Source: Palsa-504 sp963787645 | GTDB lineage: Bacteria; Actinomycetota; Actinomycetes; Streptosporangiales; Streptosporangiaceae | Reading direction: 5' to 3' | Assembly (NCBI GenBank): GCA_963787645.1 | Contig: CAWBDS010000014.1 | Coordinates: forward strand, 434,001-498,000 | Length of the DNA stretch: 64,000 nucleotides | Part shown: positions 53,210-62,545 of the stretch, one piece after another | Layout: each line of letters starts with the position of its first letter | How positions within the stretch are numbered: the first letter of the stretch is position 1 | Program-made: the position numbers and the translations under genes | Notes under the pieces: model-generated | Database searches by the model: none | What the model was told of the DNA's origin: nothing | The model's input: the letters and a program-made list of their open reading frames with translations, nothing else

Positions 53210-54404
53210 CTAGTTCTCCTTTATCAGCCTGGGACTTGCCGAAGACCCAGGTCCGGTACAGCACGAATCTGATGACGGTGGCCACGAGGTTGGCGGCCAC
53301 CAGGACCGAGACCTCCAGGCCGCGGCTGGCGTGCGCGGGCAGCGCGGCCAGCGCGCCGGAGGTCAGGGCGAGCCCGATGCCGAACGCGATCAGCCCCTTG
53401 ACCTGATGCCGGGCCGCGCGCAGCCGCCCGCTGATGCCGAACGTCAGCCGCCGGTTGGCGGCGGTGTTGGCCACCGCGGTGACCAGCAGGCTCAGCACGT
53501 TGGCCGCCTGGGCCGACATGACGCCACGGAGCAGCAGGTAGAGCAGCACGTACGCGATCGTCGAGGCGATGCCCACGATCACGAAGCTCGCGATCTGCAA
53601 CAGCAACTCGTCCGAGGCGGCCCGCCGGACGCCGCCGCTCGGGGGCGCCGGCGCGGATCCCCGCAGCCGGGGGACCTTGATCGTCCCGCGCGCGAACCCG
53701 TTGCCGAGCCGCGCCATGCCGCGCAGGTCAGCCAGCGCGGTGGCCACCACGTCGACCCGCGAGTCCAGGTCGTCGACCCAGTCCACGGGGATCTCGTGAA
53801 TACGCAGCCCGGCCCGTTCGGCCAGCACCAGCAGCTCGGTGTCGAAGAACCAGCCGATGTCCTGGGTCAGCGGCAGCAGCGCCCGGGCCTGCTCGCGCCT
53901 GATCGCCTTGAACCCGCACTGGGCGTCGGAGAACCGGGCCCCCATGCAGGTGCGCAGCAGCATGTTGTAGCAGCGGGAGATGAGCTCGCGCTTGGGCCCG
54001 CGGATCACCCGCGACCCCTTGCCCAGCCGCGTGCCGATGGCCACGTCGCTGTGACCGGACAACAGCGGTGCGACCAGCGGCAGCAGCGCATTCAAATCTG
54101 TCGACAAATCGACGTCCATGTACGCGAGCACCTCGGCCTCGCTCGCCGACCAGACGGCCCGCAATGCGCGCCCTCGCCCGGGCTGCTCCATGCGGACCGC
54201 CCGTACCTCGGCGAAGTCCCGGGCCAGCCGGTCGGCGATGGCCCACGTGCCGTCGGTGCTCCCGTTGTCCGCGATCGTGACCCGCGCGGTAAACGGGAAA
54301 CCCTCGCGCAGATAGCCGACCAGTCGCCGCACGCTGGGCGCGAGATCACGCTCCTCATTGCGCACAGGAACCACAATGTCCACCTGCAGAACTTCCATGG
54401 TCAT
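53118..54404 (-). CDS. GT2 polyprenyl-phosphate glycosyltransferase fused to a GtrA domain
   Basis: 428 residues. Residues ~8-240 are a DPM1-type GT2: VDIVVPVRNEERDLAPSVRRLVGYL, VTIADNGSTDGT, EVLAYMDVDLSTDLNALLPLV (metal DxD-like) and RFSDAQCGFKAIRRE. Residues ~275-395 form a four-helix GtrA domain: LLLQIASFVIVGIASTIAYVLLYLLL and LLVTAVANTAANRRLTFGISG. The enzyme makes and may flip a polyprenyl-phosphate sugar. Such fusions often lie beside GT39-like transferases, as here. A strong SD for the next gene is embedded in its 3' end. Confidence 0.88.
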   Translation of the reverse strand: MTMEVLQVDIVVPVRNEERDLAPSVRRLVGYLREGFPFTARVTIADNGSTDGTWAIADRLARDFAEVRAVRMEQPGRGRALRAVWSASEAEVLAYMDVDLSTDLNALLPLVAPLLSGHSDVAIGTRLGKGSRVIRGPKRELISRCYNMLLRTCMGARFSDAQCGFKAIRREQARALLPLTQDIGWFFDTELLVLAERAGLRIHEIPVDWVDDLDSRVDVVATALADLRGMARLGNGFARGTIKVPRLRGSAPAPPSGGVRRAASDELLLQIASFVIVGIASTIAYVLLYLLLRGVMSAQAANVLSLLVTAVANTAANRRLTFGISGRLRAARHQVKGLIAFGIGLALTSGALAALPAHASRGLEVSVLVAANLVATVIRFVLYRTWVFGKSQADKGELVERDHLRSEAFDPHPAPARAEPGPAPAARA

Positions 54405-54501
54405 GAGAATCGGCGACCATGCTCCGCGGTGGCTGAAGCGAACTTATGTACGCCCTATGAGCCGCGCGTTCTTTACCGCACCGGCGTATCGAGAGCTATG
54501 A

Positions 54502-54524
54502 AACACGATTTTCGATATCGTGTT
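54502..54524. promoter_or_regulatory. Inverted repeat upstream of the GT2-GtrA gene
   Basis: AACACGAT and ATCGTGTT form perfect 8-base arms around TTTCGAT, 98 bases before the gene start, in an AT-richer patch. It could be an operator or the end of the upstream TPR transcript; no T-run is present. Confidence 0.4.
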
Positions 54525-54605
54525 CAAGATGGGATCTTTCCTCCGAACGGCCGTGGTTCATGCCTCCCGGACCGGCTCCGGATGTAGCGGCCCGGGCCAG
54601 GGCGG

Positions 54606-55094
54606 TCACGCAGAGCCCGGCCATCGGGCTGGATGGCAATCCGGGAGTTGGCTTGCGAGGTCGTCGAAGCCATCGTCCATTCCCGCCGACTGGCGCATCT
54701 GGGCGACGATCCGCAAGGCCAGAGGGTCGCACCCGACGCCAGCGAGGTGCTCGCGGAGCAGGTCGGCGGCCCGCTGGGCGTTGCCGGAGGCCGCGGTGCG
54801 GACCACCTCGACGTGGTGGCGTTCCCAGTTCATCTGCCCGCGACGGTGACGTTGGCCTGAGGTTCCGGTCATGGCGTCGAGGTCGGCCAGAGCGAGCTCG
54901 AACGCCGGGTCGGCTTCGACGGCGCGGCGCAGCGCCGTGGTGGCTGCGCGACGGTCGATGGCTCGCTGTGCCTGCCGGTACCACGTCGCGGCCCGCGAGT
55001 TCGCGGTGACCGCGCGGCCGTGGTCCTCAACGGCGGGCCCGGCGGCGTCCAGGCGATCACGCCGGCCGAAGGGCTGACCTCGGGTTGGCTGCAT
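54606..55094 (-). CDS. Short TPR-type protein
   Basis: 162 residues. RRAATTALRRAVEADPAFELALADLDAMTG and NWERHHVEVVRTAASGNAQRAADLLREHLAGVGCDPLALRIVA are repeat-like helical pairs; the end is LASQLPDCHPARWPGSA. This matches the C-terminal repeat region of small tetratricopeptide proteins that I recall from other actinomycetes. Cytoplasmic. It may be a complete short protein or the trimmed end of a longer one; no upstream continuation is visible. Function unknown. Confidence 0.6.
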   Translation of the reverse strand: MQPTRGQPFGRRDRLDAAGPAVEDHGRAVTANSRAATWYRQAQRAIDRRAATTALRRAVEADPAFELALADLDAMTGTSGQRHRRGQMNWERHHVEVVRTAASGNAQRAADLLREHLAGVGCDPLALRIVAQMRQSAGMDDGFDDLASQLPDCHPARWPGSA

Positions 55095-55315
55095 GAACCT
55101 CAGTCTGCGTGGCTGGCCTGACGCGACGCTGAGGTGACGCTGAGGTCAACCGTCGCGCGGGAAACCAGAGCTGCGAGCCGCGAGCGCGGTGACATCGGGC
55201 TCGTCCGGCCAGCAAGATTCCAGTGAAAGGATCAGAAGATGGATTACAAGGTGCTCAGCGGAGTCGAGAACCCCGACGGTGATCGTGCTCGAGCGCGCGA
55301 GGGCCTGAACGTCCC

Positions 55316-57280
55316 ATGACCGCTCTGTCATGGTCCGTGCTGGTCATCGGGGCTGCTCTGACCCTGCTGTTGTTCGCGTTTATCGTGCGTCGGCTGATCG
55401 GGGTCCGCGTGCCGGCGCTGCGGACCCTGGCGGCCGGGATCATCGCGGTGCTGGTGTTCTCGCCGGTCGTTACGGCCATGATCGGCGGTCCGGGGTTTCC
55501 CAAGAAGGGCAGTGCCCTGCCGGCCCTGTGGTTCGTGATCCTCGGGGCGGTCATCGCGCTGCTGGTCGGCATGGTCTTCCTGGTCATCGCCGAGGCGCTG
55601 ATGCCGAGCGGATCGGTGCCCGGGCCGGTCTACGTGCTGCGGGCCACGCGAGGGCGGATGGGCCGGGCGGGCCGCTACTGGGAGATCAGCAGGATCCTGG
55701 CGCGGCGCGGGCTGCTCCCGTATGCGCGGGGCGGGCGCCGGTCCGAGCTGGCCACGCCCGGGGGCCGGGCCCGGCTGGCCCGGTCGGTGCGGCTGGCCAT
55801 GGAGGACGGCGGGGTCACCTTCGTCAAGCTTGGACAGGTACTGTCCACCCGCCGGGATCTTCTCCCGGCCGAGTTCATCGCCGAGCTGAGCCGCCTGCAA
55901 GACGACGCGGCCGGGGTCCCTTGGCCCGCGATCGAGCAAGTGCTGCGGTCCGAACTGGGAGCTGAGGTGAGCGAGGTGTTCGCCAGCTTCGACCCCGAGC
56001 CGATCGCCGCCGCGTCCATCGCCCAGGTCCACGCGGCGACCTTGATATCCGGGACCCGGGTCGTGGTCAAGGTATGCCGGCCCGACGTCAGCCAGACCGT
56101 AGACCGGGACCTGGATATCACCGGGCGGCTGGCGGACCGGCTGGAACGCAGCACCGGCTGGGGCCGGGCGGCCGGCGCCGCCGGGCTGGCCGCCGGATTC
56201 GCCGCCGCCCTGCGCGAGGAGCTCGACCTGCGGATCGAGGCCCGCAACATGACCTCGGTCGCCGCCGCGTCGGGCGGCGGCGGCATCGCCATTCCGGTTC
56301 CTCACCGGCCGCTGTGCACCGCCCGGGTGCTGGTGATGGAGCGCCTGGACGGAAGGCCGCTGGCCGCGATCGACGAGCGCACACCCGCCGACGTGCGCGC
56401 CGCGCTGGCCCGCAGCCTGCTGGACTGCCTGCTCCGCCAGGTCATGCTGGAGGGCACGTTCCACGCCGACCCGCACCCGGGCAACGTCCTGCTGCTGGCC
56501 GACGGCGGGCTCGGGCTGCTGGACTTCGGGTCCGTCGGCCGCATCGACGCCGGGCTGCGCACGGCGCTGCAGCGGCTGCTGCTGGCCCTGGACCGGGGCG
56601 ACCCGGCCGGGCTAGCCGACGCGCTGCTGGAAGTGGTCGAGCGGCCCGGGGAGCTAGACGAGCCGCGCCTGGAGCGGATGCTGGGCCGGTTCCTGGCCCG
56701 GCACATCGGACCGGGGATGACCCCCGACGTGACCATGTTCACCGATCTGTTCCGCATCGTCTCCGAGCACGGGCTGTCGGTGCCACCGGAGATCGCCGCG
56801 GTGTTCCGGGCGCTGGCCACGATGGAGGGCACGCTCACCGCTCTGGCTCCAGGTTTCGACATCGTCGCCGAAGCCCGGCGCTTCGCCGCCGGACAGCTCG
56901 CCGCCCAGTTCAGCCCGGAGGTACTGCGCAAGACGGCGGCCGACGAACTGATCGCGCTGCTGCCGACGCTGCGCCGCCTGCCCCGTCGCATCGACCGGAT
57001 CGGCGGAGCGCTCGAAGCCGGACGGCTCAGCGTCAACGTCCGGCTGCTGGCCGACCCGGCCGACCGCCGCTACCTCACGGGCCTGCTGCACCAGGTCATC
57101 CTGGTCGCCCTGGCCGCCACAGCCGGCATCATGGCCGTGCTGATGCTCGGCCTGCACGGCGGACCGGCGATTACCAAGACCGTGACCCTGTACGCGTTCT
57201 TCGGCTACTGCCTGCTCGTGATCGCCGCGATCCTGGCCCTGCGCGTGCTGGTGCTCGTCTTCCGTCCGGACACCCGATGA
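55316..57280 (+). CDS. ABC1/UbiB-family atypical protein kinase
   Basis: 654 residues. Three N-terminal and two C-terminal membrane helices frame the kinase-like domain. Family marks are the KxGQ motif VTFVKLGQVLSTRRDLLPAEF (about residue 168), the QAS-like PIAAASIAQVHAA, VVVKVCRPDV with the ATP-site Lys, EELDLRIEARNM, GTFHADPHPGNVLL and LLDFGSVGRID. UbiB proteins support ubiquinone or other isoprenoid-lipid metabolism; actinomycetes use menaquinone, so the role is open. ATG 55316. It overlaps the SDR gene by ATGA. Confidence 0.88.
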   Translation: MTALSWSVLVIGAALTLLLFAFIVRRLIGVRVPALRTLAAGIIAVLVFSPVVTAMIGGPGFPKKGSALPALWFVILGAVIALLVGMVFLVIAEALMPSGSVPGPVYVLRATRGRMGRAGRYWEISRILARRGLLPYARGGRRSELATPGGRARLARSVRLAMEDGGVTFVKLGQVLSTRRDLLPAEFIAELSRLQDDAAGVPWPAIEQVLRSELGAEVSEVFASFDPEPIAAASIAQVHAATLISGTRVVVKVCRPDVSQTVDRDLDITGRLADRLERSTGWGRAAGAAGLAAGFAAALREELDLRIEARNMTSVAAASGGGGIAIPVPHRPLCTARVLVMERLDGRPLAAIDERTPADVRAALARSLLDCLLRQVMLEGTFHADPHPGNVLLLADGGLGLLDFGSVGRIDAGLRTALQRLLLALDRGDPAGLADALLEVVERPGELDEPRLERMLGRFLARHIGPGMTPDVTMFTDLFRIVSEHGLSVPPEIAAVFRALATMEGTLTALAPGFDIVAEARRFAAGQLAAQFSPEVLRKTAADELIALLPTLRRLPRRIDRIGGALEAGRLSVNVRLLADPADRRYLTGLLHQVILVALAATAGIMAVLMLGLHGGPAITKTVTLYAFFGYCLLVIAAILALRVLVLVFRPDTR

Positions 57281-58146
57281 CTGGCATCGTCCCCGGCCCG
57301 ATGGCCGGCCGGACGGTCCTGGTCACCGGCGGCACCGGCGGGATCGGCCGGGCCACCGCCACCGGGCTGGCCGCGATGGGCGCCCGGGTCGGCATCACCG
57401 GCCGCGACACCGCCCGGACCCGGGCCGCGGCCGCCGAGATCGCGGCCGCATCCGGCAACCCCGCGGTGGACCCGTTTCCCGCCGACATGTCATCCCAAGC
57501 CGAGGTGCGGCGGCTGGCCCGCGAGGTCCTGGCCGCCTATCCGCGGCTGGACGTGCTGGTCAACAACGTGGGCGGGTTCTGGGCCACCCGCCGTCTGTCC
57601 GCCGACGGACTGGAACGCACCTTCGCCGTTAACCACCTTGCCCCGTTCCTGCTCACCGACCTGCTCACCGGTCGGCTCACGGCCAGCGCCCCGGCCCGGA
57701 TCGTGACGGTGTCCTCCGGCGCCCACGCCACAGGAAAGATCAACTTCGGTGATCTGCAGGGGGAGCGCCGCTACTCCGGGCAGCAGGCCTACAGCCAATC
57801 CAAACTGGCCAACATCTTGTTCACCTACGAGCTGGCCCGCCGCCTGGACGGCACCGGCGTCACCGCCACCGCGGCGCATCCGGGCGTGGTCCGCACTGGA
57901 TTCGCCGCCGAGGATCCCTCGCCGATGTTGAAGCTCTTCCTTCCCCTGATCCGGCTCTTCCTCAAGACGCCGCAGAAGGGCGCGGCCACCTCGATCTACT
58001 TGGCCTCTTCCTCCGAGGTCGAGGGCGTCACCGGCACCTACTTCGCCGGCCGCAAGCCGAAGGCCTCCAGCCCGGCCTCCCGCGACACCGCCACCGCGGC
58101 CAGGCTGTGGCAGGTCAGCCTCGACCTCGTCGCAGGCACTACCTAG
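57277..58146 (+). CDS. Short-chain dehydrogenase/reductase (retinol-dehydrogenase-like)
   Basis: 289 residues from ATG 57277. GRTVLVTGGTGGIGRATATGL is the cofactor loop, VLVNNVGGFWATR replaces NNAG with NNVG, VTVSSGAHATG carries the Ser, and AYSQSKLANILFTYELARRL is YxxxK. The longer form with KINFGDLQGERRYSG is typical of the RDH/WWOX-like group. It probably reduces a hydrophobic carbonyl. Co-translated with the UbiB-like kinase, so a shared role in lipid or quinone modification is likely (inferred). It stops just before the convergent AfsR gene. Confidence 0.85.
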   Translation: MTGIVPGPMAGRTVLVTGGTGGIGRATATGLAAMGARVGITGRDTARTRAAAAEIAAASGNPAVDPFPADMSSQAEVRRLAREVLAAYPRLDVLVNNVGGFWATRRLSADGLERTFAVNHLAPFLLTDLLTGRLTASAPARIVTVSSGAHATGKINFGDLQGERRYSGQQAYSQSKLANILFTYELARRLDGTGVTATAAHPGVVRTGFAAEDPSPMLKLFLPLIRLFLKTPQKGAATSIYLASSSEVEGVTGTYFAGRKPKASSPASRDTATAARLWQVSLDLVAGTT

Positions 58147-58157
58147 ATCTGAAGTTC

Positions 58158-61100
58158 TCAGCCAGCGGCGAGCGTGAGGCGGGCCGCGAGCGCGGTCACG
58201 TCGGGTTCGTCGGTAAGCGAGCGATACTCCGGACCCTGGGCCCGCCGCCGGGCCAGGGCGACGAAGGCTTCGATGTGGGGATGGCTCGGGTCAGCGATCG
58301 CCTGGACTGCGGCCACGGCGGTATCGGCGAGGAGTTGCGCGGCCGGGTCCCCGCTGACCGAGGCGGCTTGGGCGGCGTCAGCGGCGAAGGAGGCGGCATC
58401 GTGCAGGTGCCCGACGGCCAGGGCCCACCATGCGAGGCCCGCGAACACCCGGGGCTGCCCGGAGGGCAGGTCGACCTGCCGGTAGTGACCACCCGCGGCA
58501 TGGAGCAGGGCGCGGGCCCGCGGCAGGTCACCGAGGCGACGGGCGACCGCCGCCTGGCCGACCATGGCGTCGGCGGACAGCCACGGGTTGAAGCTGCTGG
58601 CGATCGCATCCGCGTACAGGCGGTCAGCGGCAGCGTCATCGCCTTGCCCGGCCCGCAGCGCGGCCAGGCGGCCCAGACTCTCCGGCACGTATATGCGCTG
58701 CCCGGCTGAGCGGCATCTTTCCACGAGCGACTCGTAGGCCGCCGAGGCACCATCGCGGTCCCCCCGGGCCTCGGCGATGCCGGCCAGGGTGCTCAGCGGA
58801 GAGAACACCAGCCAGACCTCACCCAGGGCATCGAAGCCTTCGACACTAGAACGGGCCGCTGACTCCGCGTCGTTCAGCCGTCCCAACGACAGCAGGCTCC
58901 AGGCGCGCACCATGTCGTGCGCGGCGAGGAGCCATCGGTGGCCAGACGGTGCCAGCAGATCGTGAGCCTGGCCCAGCACGTCGAGTGACCGGCCGAACTC
59001 GTGCGCGCGGACCAGCACCGCGGCAGAAACCACCAGCGCCTCCGCCAGGCGGACTCGGTCGTCGCCGATCCGCAACGCGGCGACGGCCGCCTGACATTCG
59101 AGGATGCCTGCCGCCGGGCTGGACGACATGCACACGAAGAAGCCGTGCCAGACATGGGCGGTCGCTCCCAGTTCGGGACGGCACGGCGCCCTCATGCCGA
59201 GCGCGTCACCGAGCCAGCGCGCTCCTTCGGTAAAGTCGCCGTTGATGTACCACAGCCAGGCCATCCCGGACGCCAGCGACAGTGCAGCATCAGCGTCGTC
59301 CGTTGCGATATACCAGTCGAGCGCGGCACGCAGGTTGCCCAGCTCGGCGGTCAGGCGGTCCCGCCACATCGTCCCGGTGGCGCCGCGCAGGCCCTCGTGG
59401 GCTTGTTCAGCCATCTGCCGGTAATAGGCGCCGTGCCTGGCGCGCATGGCGTCGGCTTCGCCGGATTCACCCAGGCGTTCAATGCCGTACTGCCACAGCG
59501 TCTGGAGTTGGCTGAACCGGGCCTCAGCACCGGTGCCGGAGGCGGTGACGAGGGATTTGTCGACCAGCCGGCTCAGCACGTCGAGGATCTCGCTGGCCGG
59601 CAGGTGCTCGTCGGCGCAAACGGCCTCGGCCGCGGTCAGGCCGCAGCCGCCAGTAAACACCGCCAGCCGGGCGAACAGGCGGCGTTCGTCCTCGAACAGC
59701 AGGTCGTAGCTCCAGTCCACCACCGCCCGGAGCGTCTGCTGGCGGGGCAGGGCGGTGCGGGCACCCCCGGTGAGCAGCCGGAAGCGGTCGCCGAGCCGTT
59801 CGGCCAGGGTGGCCAGCGGTAGCGCGCGAAGGCGGGCGGCGGCGAGTTCGACGGCCAGCGGCAGGCCGTCGAGGCGGCGGCAGATGTCCTCGACGACGTC
59901 GCCAGCCTGCCCGTCGGCGTGGAAGCCGGGCCGCACGGCTCGGGCCCGGTCGGCGAACAGCTCGACAGCGGCCGGCGGGGCCAGCCCGCCCACGGGCACC
60001 AGGACCTCGCCGGGGATGCCGAGCGGCTCCCGGCTGGTGGCGATCAGCCGGAGACCGGGCACCGCTCCGACCAGGGTGTCGGCCAGCGCCGCCGCCTCGC
60101 CGATGACGTGCTCGCAGTTGTCCAGGACGACGACCAGCGACCGGCCGGCCAGCTGCCGCACGATGAGCTGCGTGGTCGATCCCGCAGGCTGGGGGCCCGC
60201 GAGGGCAGAGACCTCCAGGGCGCTCGCCACGACAGGCGCGACCTCGCCGGCCTCGGCGACGCTGGCCAGCTCGACGAGCCAGGCGCCATCTCGGTACCCG
60301 TCGCGCAGCGCGGCGGCGGCCTCCACCGCCAGGCGGGTCTTGCCTGCCCCGCCGGGACCGGTCAGCGTGACGAGCCGGCTGGCGCGCAGCGCCTCGCTTA
60401 GCCGTTCCAGCTCGGCGTCGCGGCCGACGAAGCTGCTCAGCCGCTCCCGCAGGTTGCCAGCCGCCTTAGGCCGCGTGGCCGTCTGAGCCTCAATGGGGCT
60501 GGCCGGGGCGAGCGATGGATCCTGGGCCAGGACGCGGGCCTGGAGTTCCCGCAGGGCCGGGCCAGGGTCGATGCCCAGCTCGTCGACCAGACGATCACGG
60601 ATTTGCGTGTATGCCCGCAAGGCCTCGGCCTGCCGGCCGGCCCGGTAAAGGGCGAGGATGAGCAGCTCCCATAGGCGCTCGCGGAGCGGATGTTCCCGGC
60701 ACAACGCCTCCAGTTCGCCCGCGAGCTCACCGTAGCGCCCCAGTACCAGGTCAGCTCCGGCCCGGGATTCGATGGCCACCAGGGTCAGCTCGTCCAGCCG
60801 GGCCCGTTCGGCATCAAAAAAGCCTGCATAGGTGAACTCGGTCAGCGGCTCACCCCGCCGCAGGCCGAGAGCCTCGCTCAGGGCGGCCGACGCCGGCGCC
60901 AGCTCGCCGTCGGCGGCTAGCCGCCGTCCTTCCGTCACCAGCTGCTCGAAACGGGCCACGTCGACATCCTCGGCACCGAGATCGAGGGCATAGCCGACCT
61001 CGGTAGTGATGACCGAGGCGGGCCCGAAGGTGCGGCGCAGCTGGCCGATCTGGGCCTGCAGGGCGTTGGCCGGGTTCGCTGCCTGCCCGTCGCCCCACAG

Positions 61101-61244
61101 CACGTCGATCAGCCGGTCGGCGCTGATCGGCTGCCCCGGCCGCAGCGCCAGCAGAGCCAGCAGGGCCCGCTGCTTGGCCCCGCGGACCGGCACCGGCACG
61201 CCCGCAGCCACCGCTTCGAGCCCACCGAACAGCCGTACCTGCAT
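58158..61244 (-). CDS. AfsR/SARP-family transcriptional regulator with ATPase and TPR domains
   Basis: 1028 residues. Order: OmpR-like winged helix (QVRLFGGLEAVAAGVPVPVRGAKQRALLALLALRPGQ, 1-95), BTAD (FEQLVTEGRRLAADG to LDELGIDPGPALRELQ, ~100-250), NB-ARC-type ATPase with Walker A LTGPGGAGKTRLAVEAA (~300) and Walker B SLVVVLDNCEHV, then ARC/TPR repeats to the end. Such proteins activate secondary-metabolite genes by binding direct heptamer repeats. No biosynthetic cluster is visible; the nearest divergent target is the wrecked ABC exporter at 61359. ATG 61244 gives the normal N-terminus. Confidence 0.92.
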   Translation of the reverse strand: MQVRLFGGLEAVAAGVPVPVRGAKQRALLALLALRPGQPISADRLIDVLWGDGQAANPANALQAQIGQLRRTFGPASVITTEVGYALDLGAEDVDVARFEQLVTEGRRLAADGELAPASAALSEALGLRRGEPLTEFTYAGFFDAERARLDELTLVAIESRAGADLVLGRYGELAGELEALCREHPLRERLWELLILALYRAGRQAEALRAYTQIRDRLVDELGIDPGPALRELQARVLAQDPSLAPASPIEAQTATRPKAAGNLRERLSSFVGRDAELERLSEALRASRLVTLTGPGGAGKTRLAVEAAAALRDGYRDGAWLVELASVAEAGEVAPVVASALEVSALAGPQPAGSTTQLIVRQLAGRSLVVVLDNCEHVIGEAAALADTLVGAVPGLRLIATSREPLGIPGEVLVPVGGLAPPAAVELFADRARAVRPGFHADGQAGDVVEDICRRLDGLPLAVELAAARLRALPLATLAERLGDRFRLLTGGARTALPRQQTLRAVVDWSYDLLFEDERRLFARLAVFTGGCGLTAAEAVCADEHLPASEILDVLSRLVDKSLVTASGTGAEARFSQLQTLWQYGIERLGESGEADAMRARHGAYYRQMAEQAHEGLRGATGTMWRDRLTAELGNLRAALDWYIATDDADAALSLASGMAWLWYINGDFTEGARWLGDALGMRAPCRPELGATAHVWHGFFVCMSSSPAAGILECQAAVAALRIGDDRVRLAEALVVSAAVLVRAHEFGRSLDVLGQAHDLLAPSGHRWLLAAHDMVRAWSLLSLGRLNDAESAARSSVEGFDALGEVWLVFSPLSTLAGIAEARGDRDGASAAYESLVERCRSAGQRIYVPESLGRLAALRAGQGDDAAADRLYADAIASSFNPWLSADAMVGQAAVARRLGDLPRARALLHAAGGHYRQVDLPSGQPRVFAGLAWWALAVGHLHDAASFAADAAQAASVSGDPAAQLLADTAVAAVQAIADPSHPHIEAFVALARRRAQGPEYRSLTDEPDVTALAARLTLAAG

Positions 61245-61358
61245 GAGGCCACCATAGGTCCCGTCTCAGCGCCACGACAGTGCCGCCTCAGCCGCCGGGC
61301 GCAGGCTGCCATCTAGAAGAGCCAGCCAGAACCGCTCAGCTCGAGGGAAGGACGAACA

Positions 61359-62139
61359 ATGATCGAGGCGCAGCACCTCACCAAGCGCTACGGGCACACG
61401 GTTGCGGTCGAGGAAGCCTCCTTCGTCGTCCGGCCCGGCCGGGTCACCGGCTTCCTCGGCCCGAACGGGCCGGCAAGTCGGCCACCATGCGGATGATCCT
61501 GGGCCTTGATGCGCCAAGCTCCGGTCCGTACCGCGAGCTGACCGACCCGCTGCGGTCGGTCGGCGCGCTGCTGGACGCCAAGGCCATCGTCGGCGGGCGC
61601 AGCGCCGCAGTCATCTGACCTGGCTCGCGGACAGCAACGGCATCACCCGCCGCCGGGTCAGCGAAGTGCTCGATGATCCGGGCCACGTTCACTGCCATGC
61701 CCGGCCGCCCCCAAGTGCTGGCGGCCAAGGCCGCCACGGTAGCCGCGTTCGCGTTCCCGGTGGCTTTGCTCTGCAACGTCGTCGGCTTCGAGCTCGGCCA
61801 GCGGATCTTCGCCAGCAAGCACGCCAGGTGGCCATCGGCCATCCCGGCGTGGTGCAGGCCATGGTCTTCTGGGCGTTAGCGGTGAGCCTGACCGCCGTCA
61901 TCGGCGTCGGTCTGGGCGGCCTCATCCGGCACACCGCGGGAGCGGCCACCACCCTGGCGCTGATCATCATCGGCGGCCTCACCCTCGGCCAGCTTCTGCC
62001 CGCCGGCTGGCGGCAGTACTTTCCCGGCATCGCCACCCAGGCGGCCGTGACGGTCCACCGCTCAGCCGGACTGCTCAGCCCCGGCGTGGCCCTCGCCGTG
62101 CTCGGCGGACGTATCACCTGGACACAGGAAGGACTCTGA
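61359..62139 (+). pseudogene. Collapsed ABC exporter (ATPase N-terminus joined to permease C-terminus)
   Basis: Starts well: IEAQHLTKRYGHTVAVEEASFVVRPGRVTGFLGPNG, but Walker A is broken by a missing G near 61467. The other frame resumes AGKSATMRMILGLDAPSSG. Several codons are missing before PYRELTDPLRSVGALLDAKA. After a TGA at 61616, WLADSNGITRRRVSEVLD follows, then directly a permease C-terminal part: MPGRPQVLAAKAATVAAFAFPVALL, VGLGGLIRHTAGAATTLALI, and LLSPGVALAVLGG. About two thirds of the ATPase and the permease N-terminus are gone. This was a two-gene ABC-2 drug or antibiotic exporter; it is dead. Confidence 0.8.
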
Positions 62140-62545
62140 TGACGACCTCCACCACGACCGCGGGGACCACGATGCGGGCGATCATCCAAGAAAACTACGG
62201 CGAAGCCGAGAACGTGCTGCGGCTCGGCCAGACTGGCCGGCCCGCGATCGGCGACCGCGAGGTGCTGCTGCGCGTGCACGCAGCCGGCGGCGTCGGCACG
62301 TTCGCCGTGCAGATCGCCAAGGCGTACGGCGCCGACGTCACTTCCCGTTCACCGGCCAGCACCTGGGCACGCTGCTCTGCTCCGAGAACCGGGCGGACCT
62401 GCTCGCGCTCACCGAGCTGATCGAGTCCGGCCAGGTCACACCGGCCATCGACAAGACCTACCCGCTGAGCGAGACCATCACGGCCATCCGGCACCTGCGA
62501 GACGGTCACGCCCGCGGCAAGGTCGTCATCAACTGCGCATCATGA
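62139..62545 (+). pseudogene. Quinone oxidoreductase (MDR family) remnant with internal deletions
   Basis: About 135 codons remain of some 330. The start MRAIIQENYGEAENVLRLG is normal. VLLRVHAAG joins directly to GGVGTFAVQIAKAYGADVT, skipping roughly 100 residues. Then about another 100 residues are gone before PFTGQHLGTLLCSENRADLLALTELIESG and ARGKVVINCAS, the normal C-terminus, in a shifted frame. The ATG overlaps the stop of the ABC remnant (TGATG), so the three original genes were an operon. Confidence 0.8.

Noticed and set aside
58158..61244. AfsR-type gene as sign of a biosynthetic gene cluster
   Set aside because: No PKS, NRPS, terpene or tailoring set lies within the window; the neighbours are a kinase, an SDR and gene remnants.
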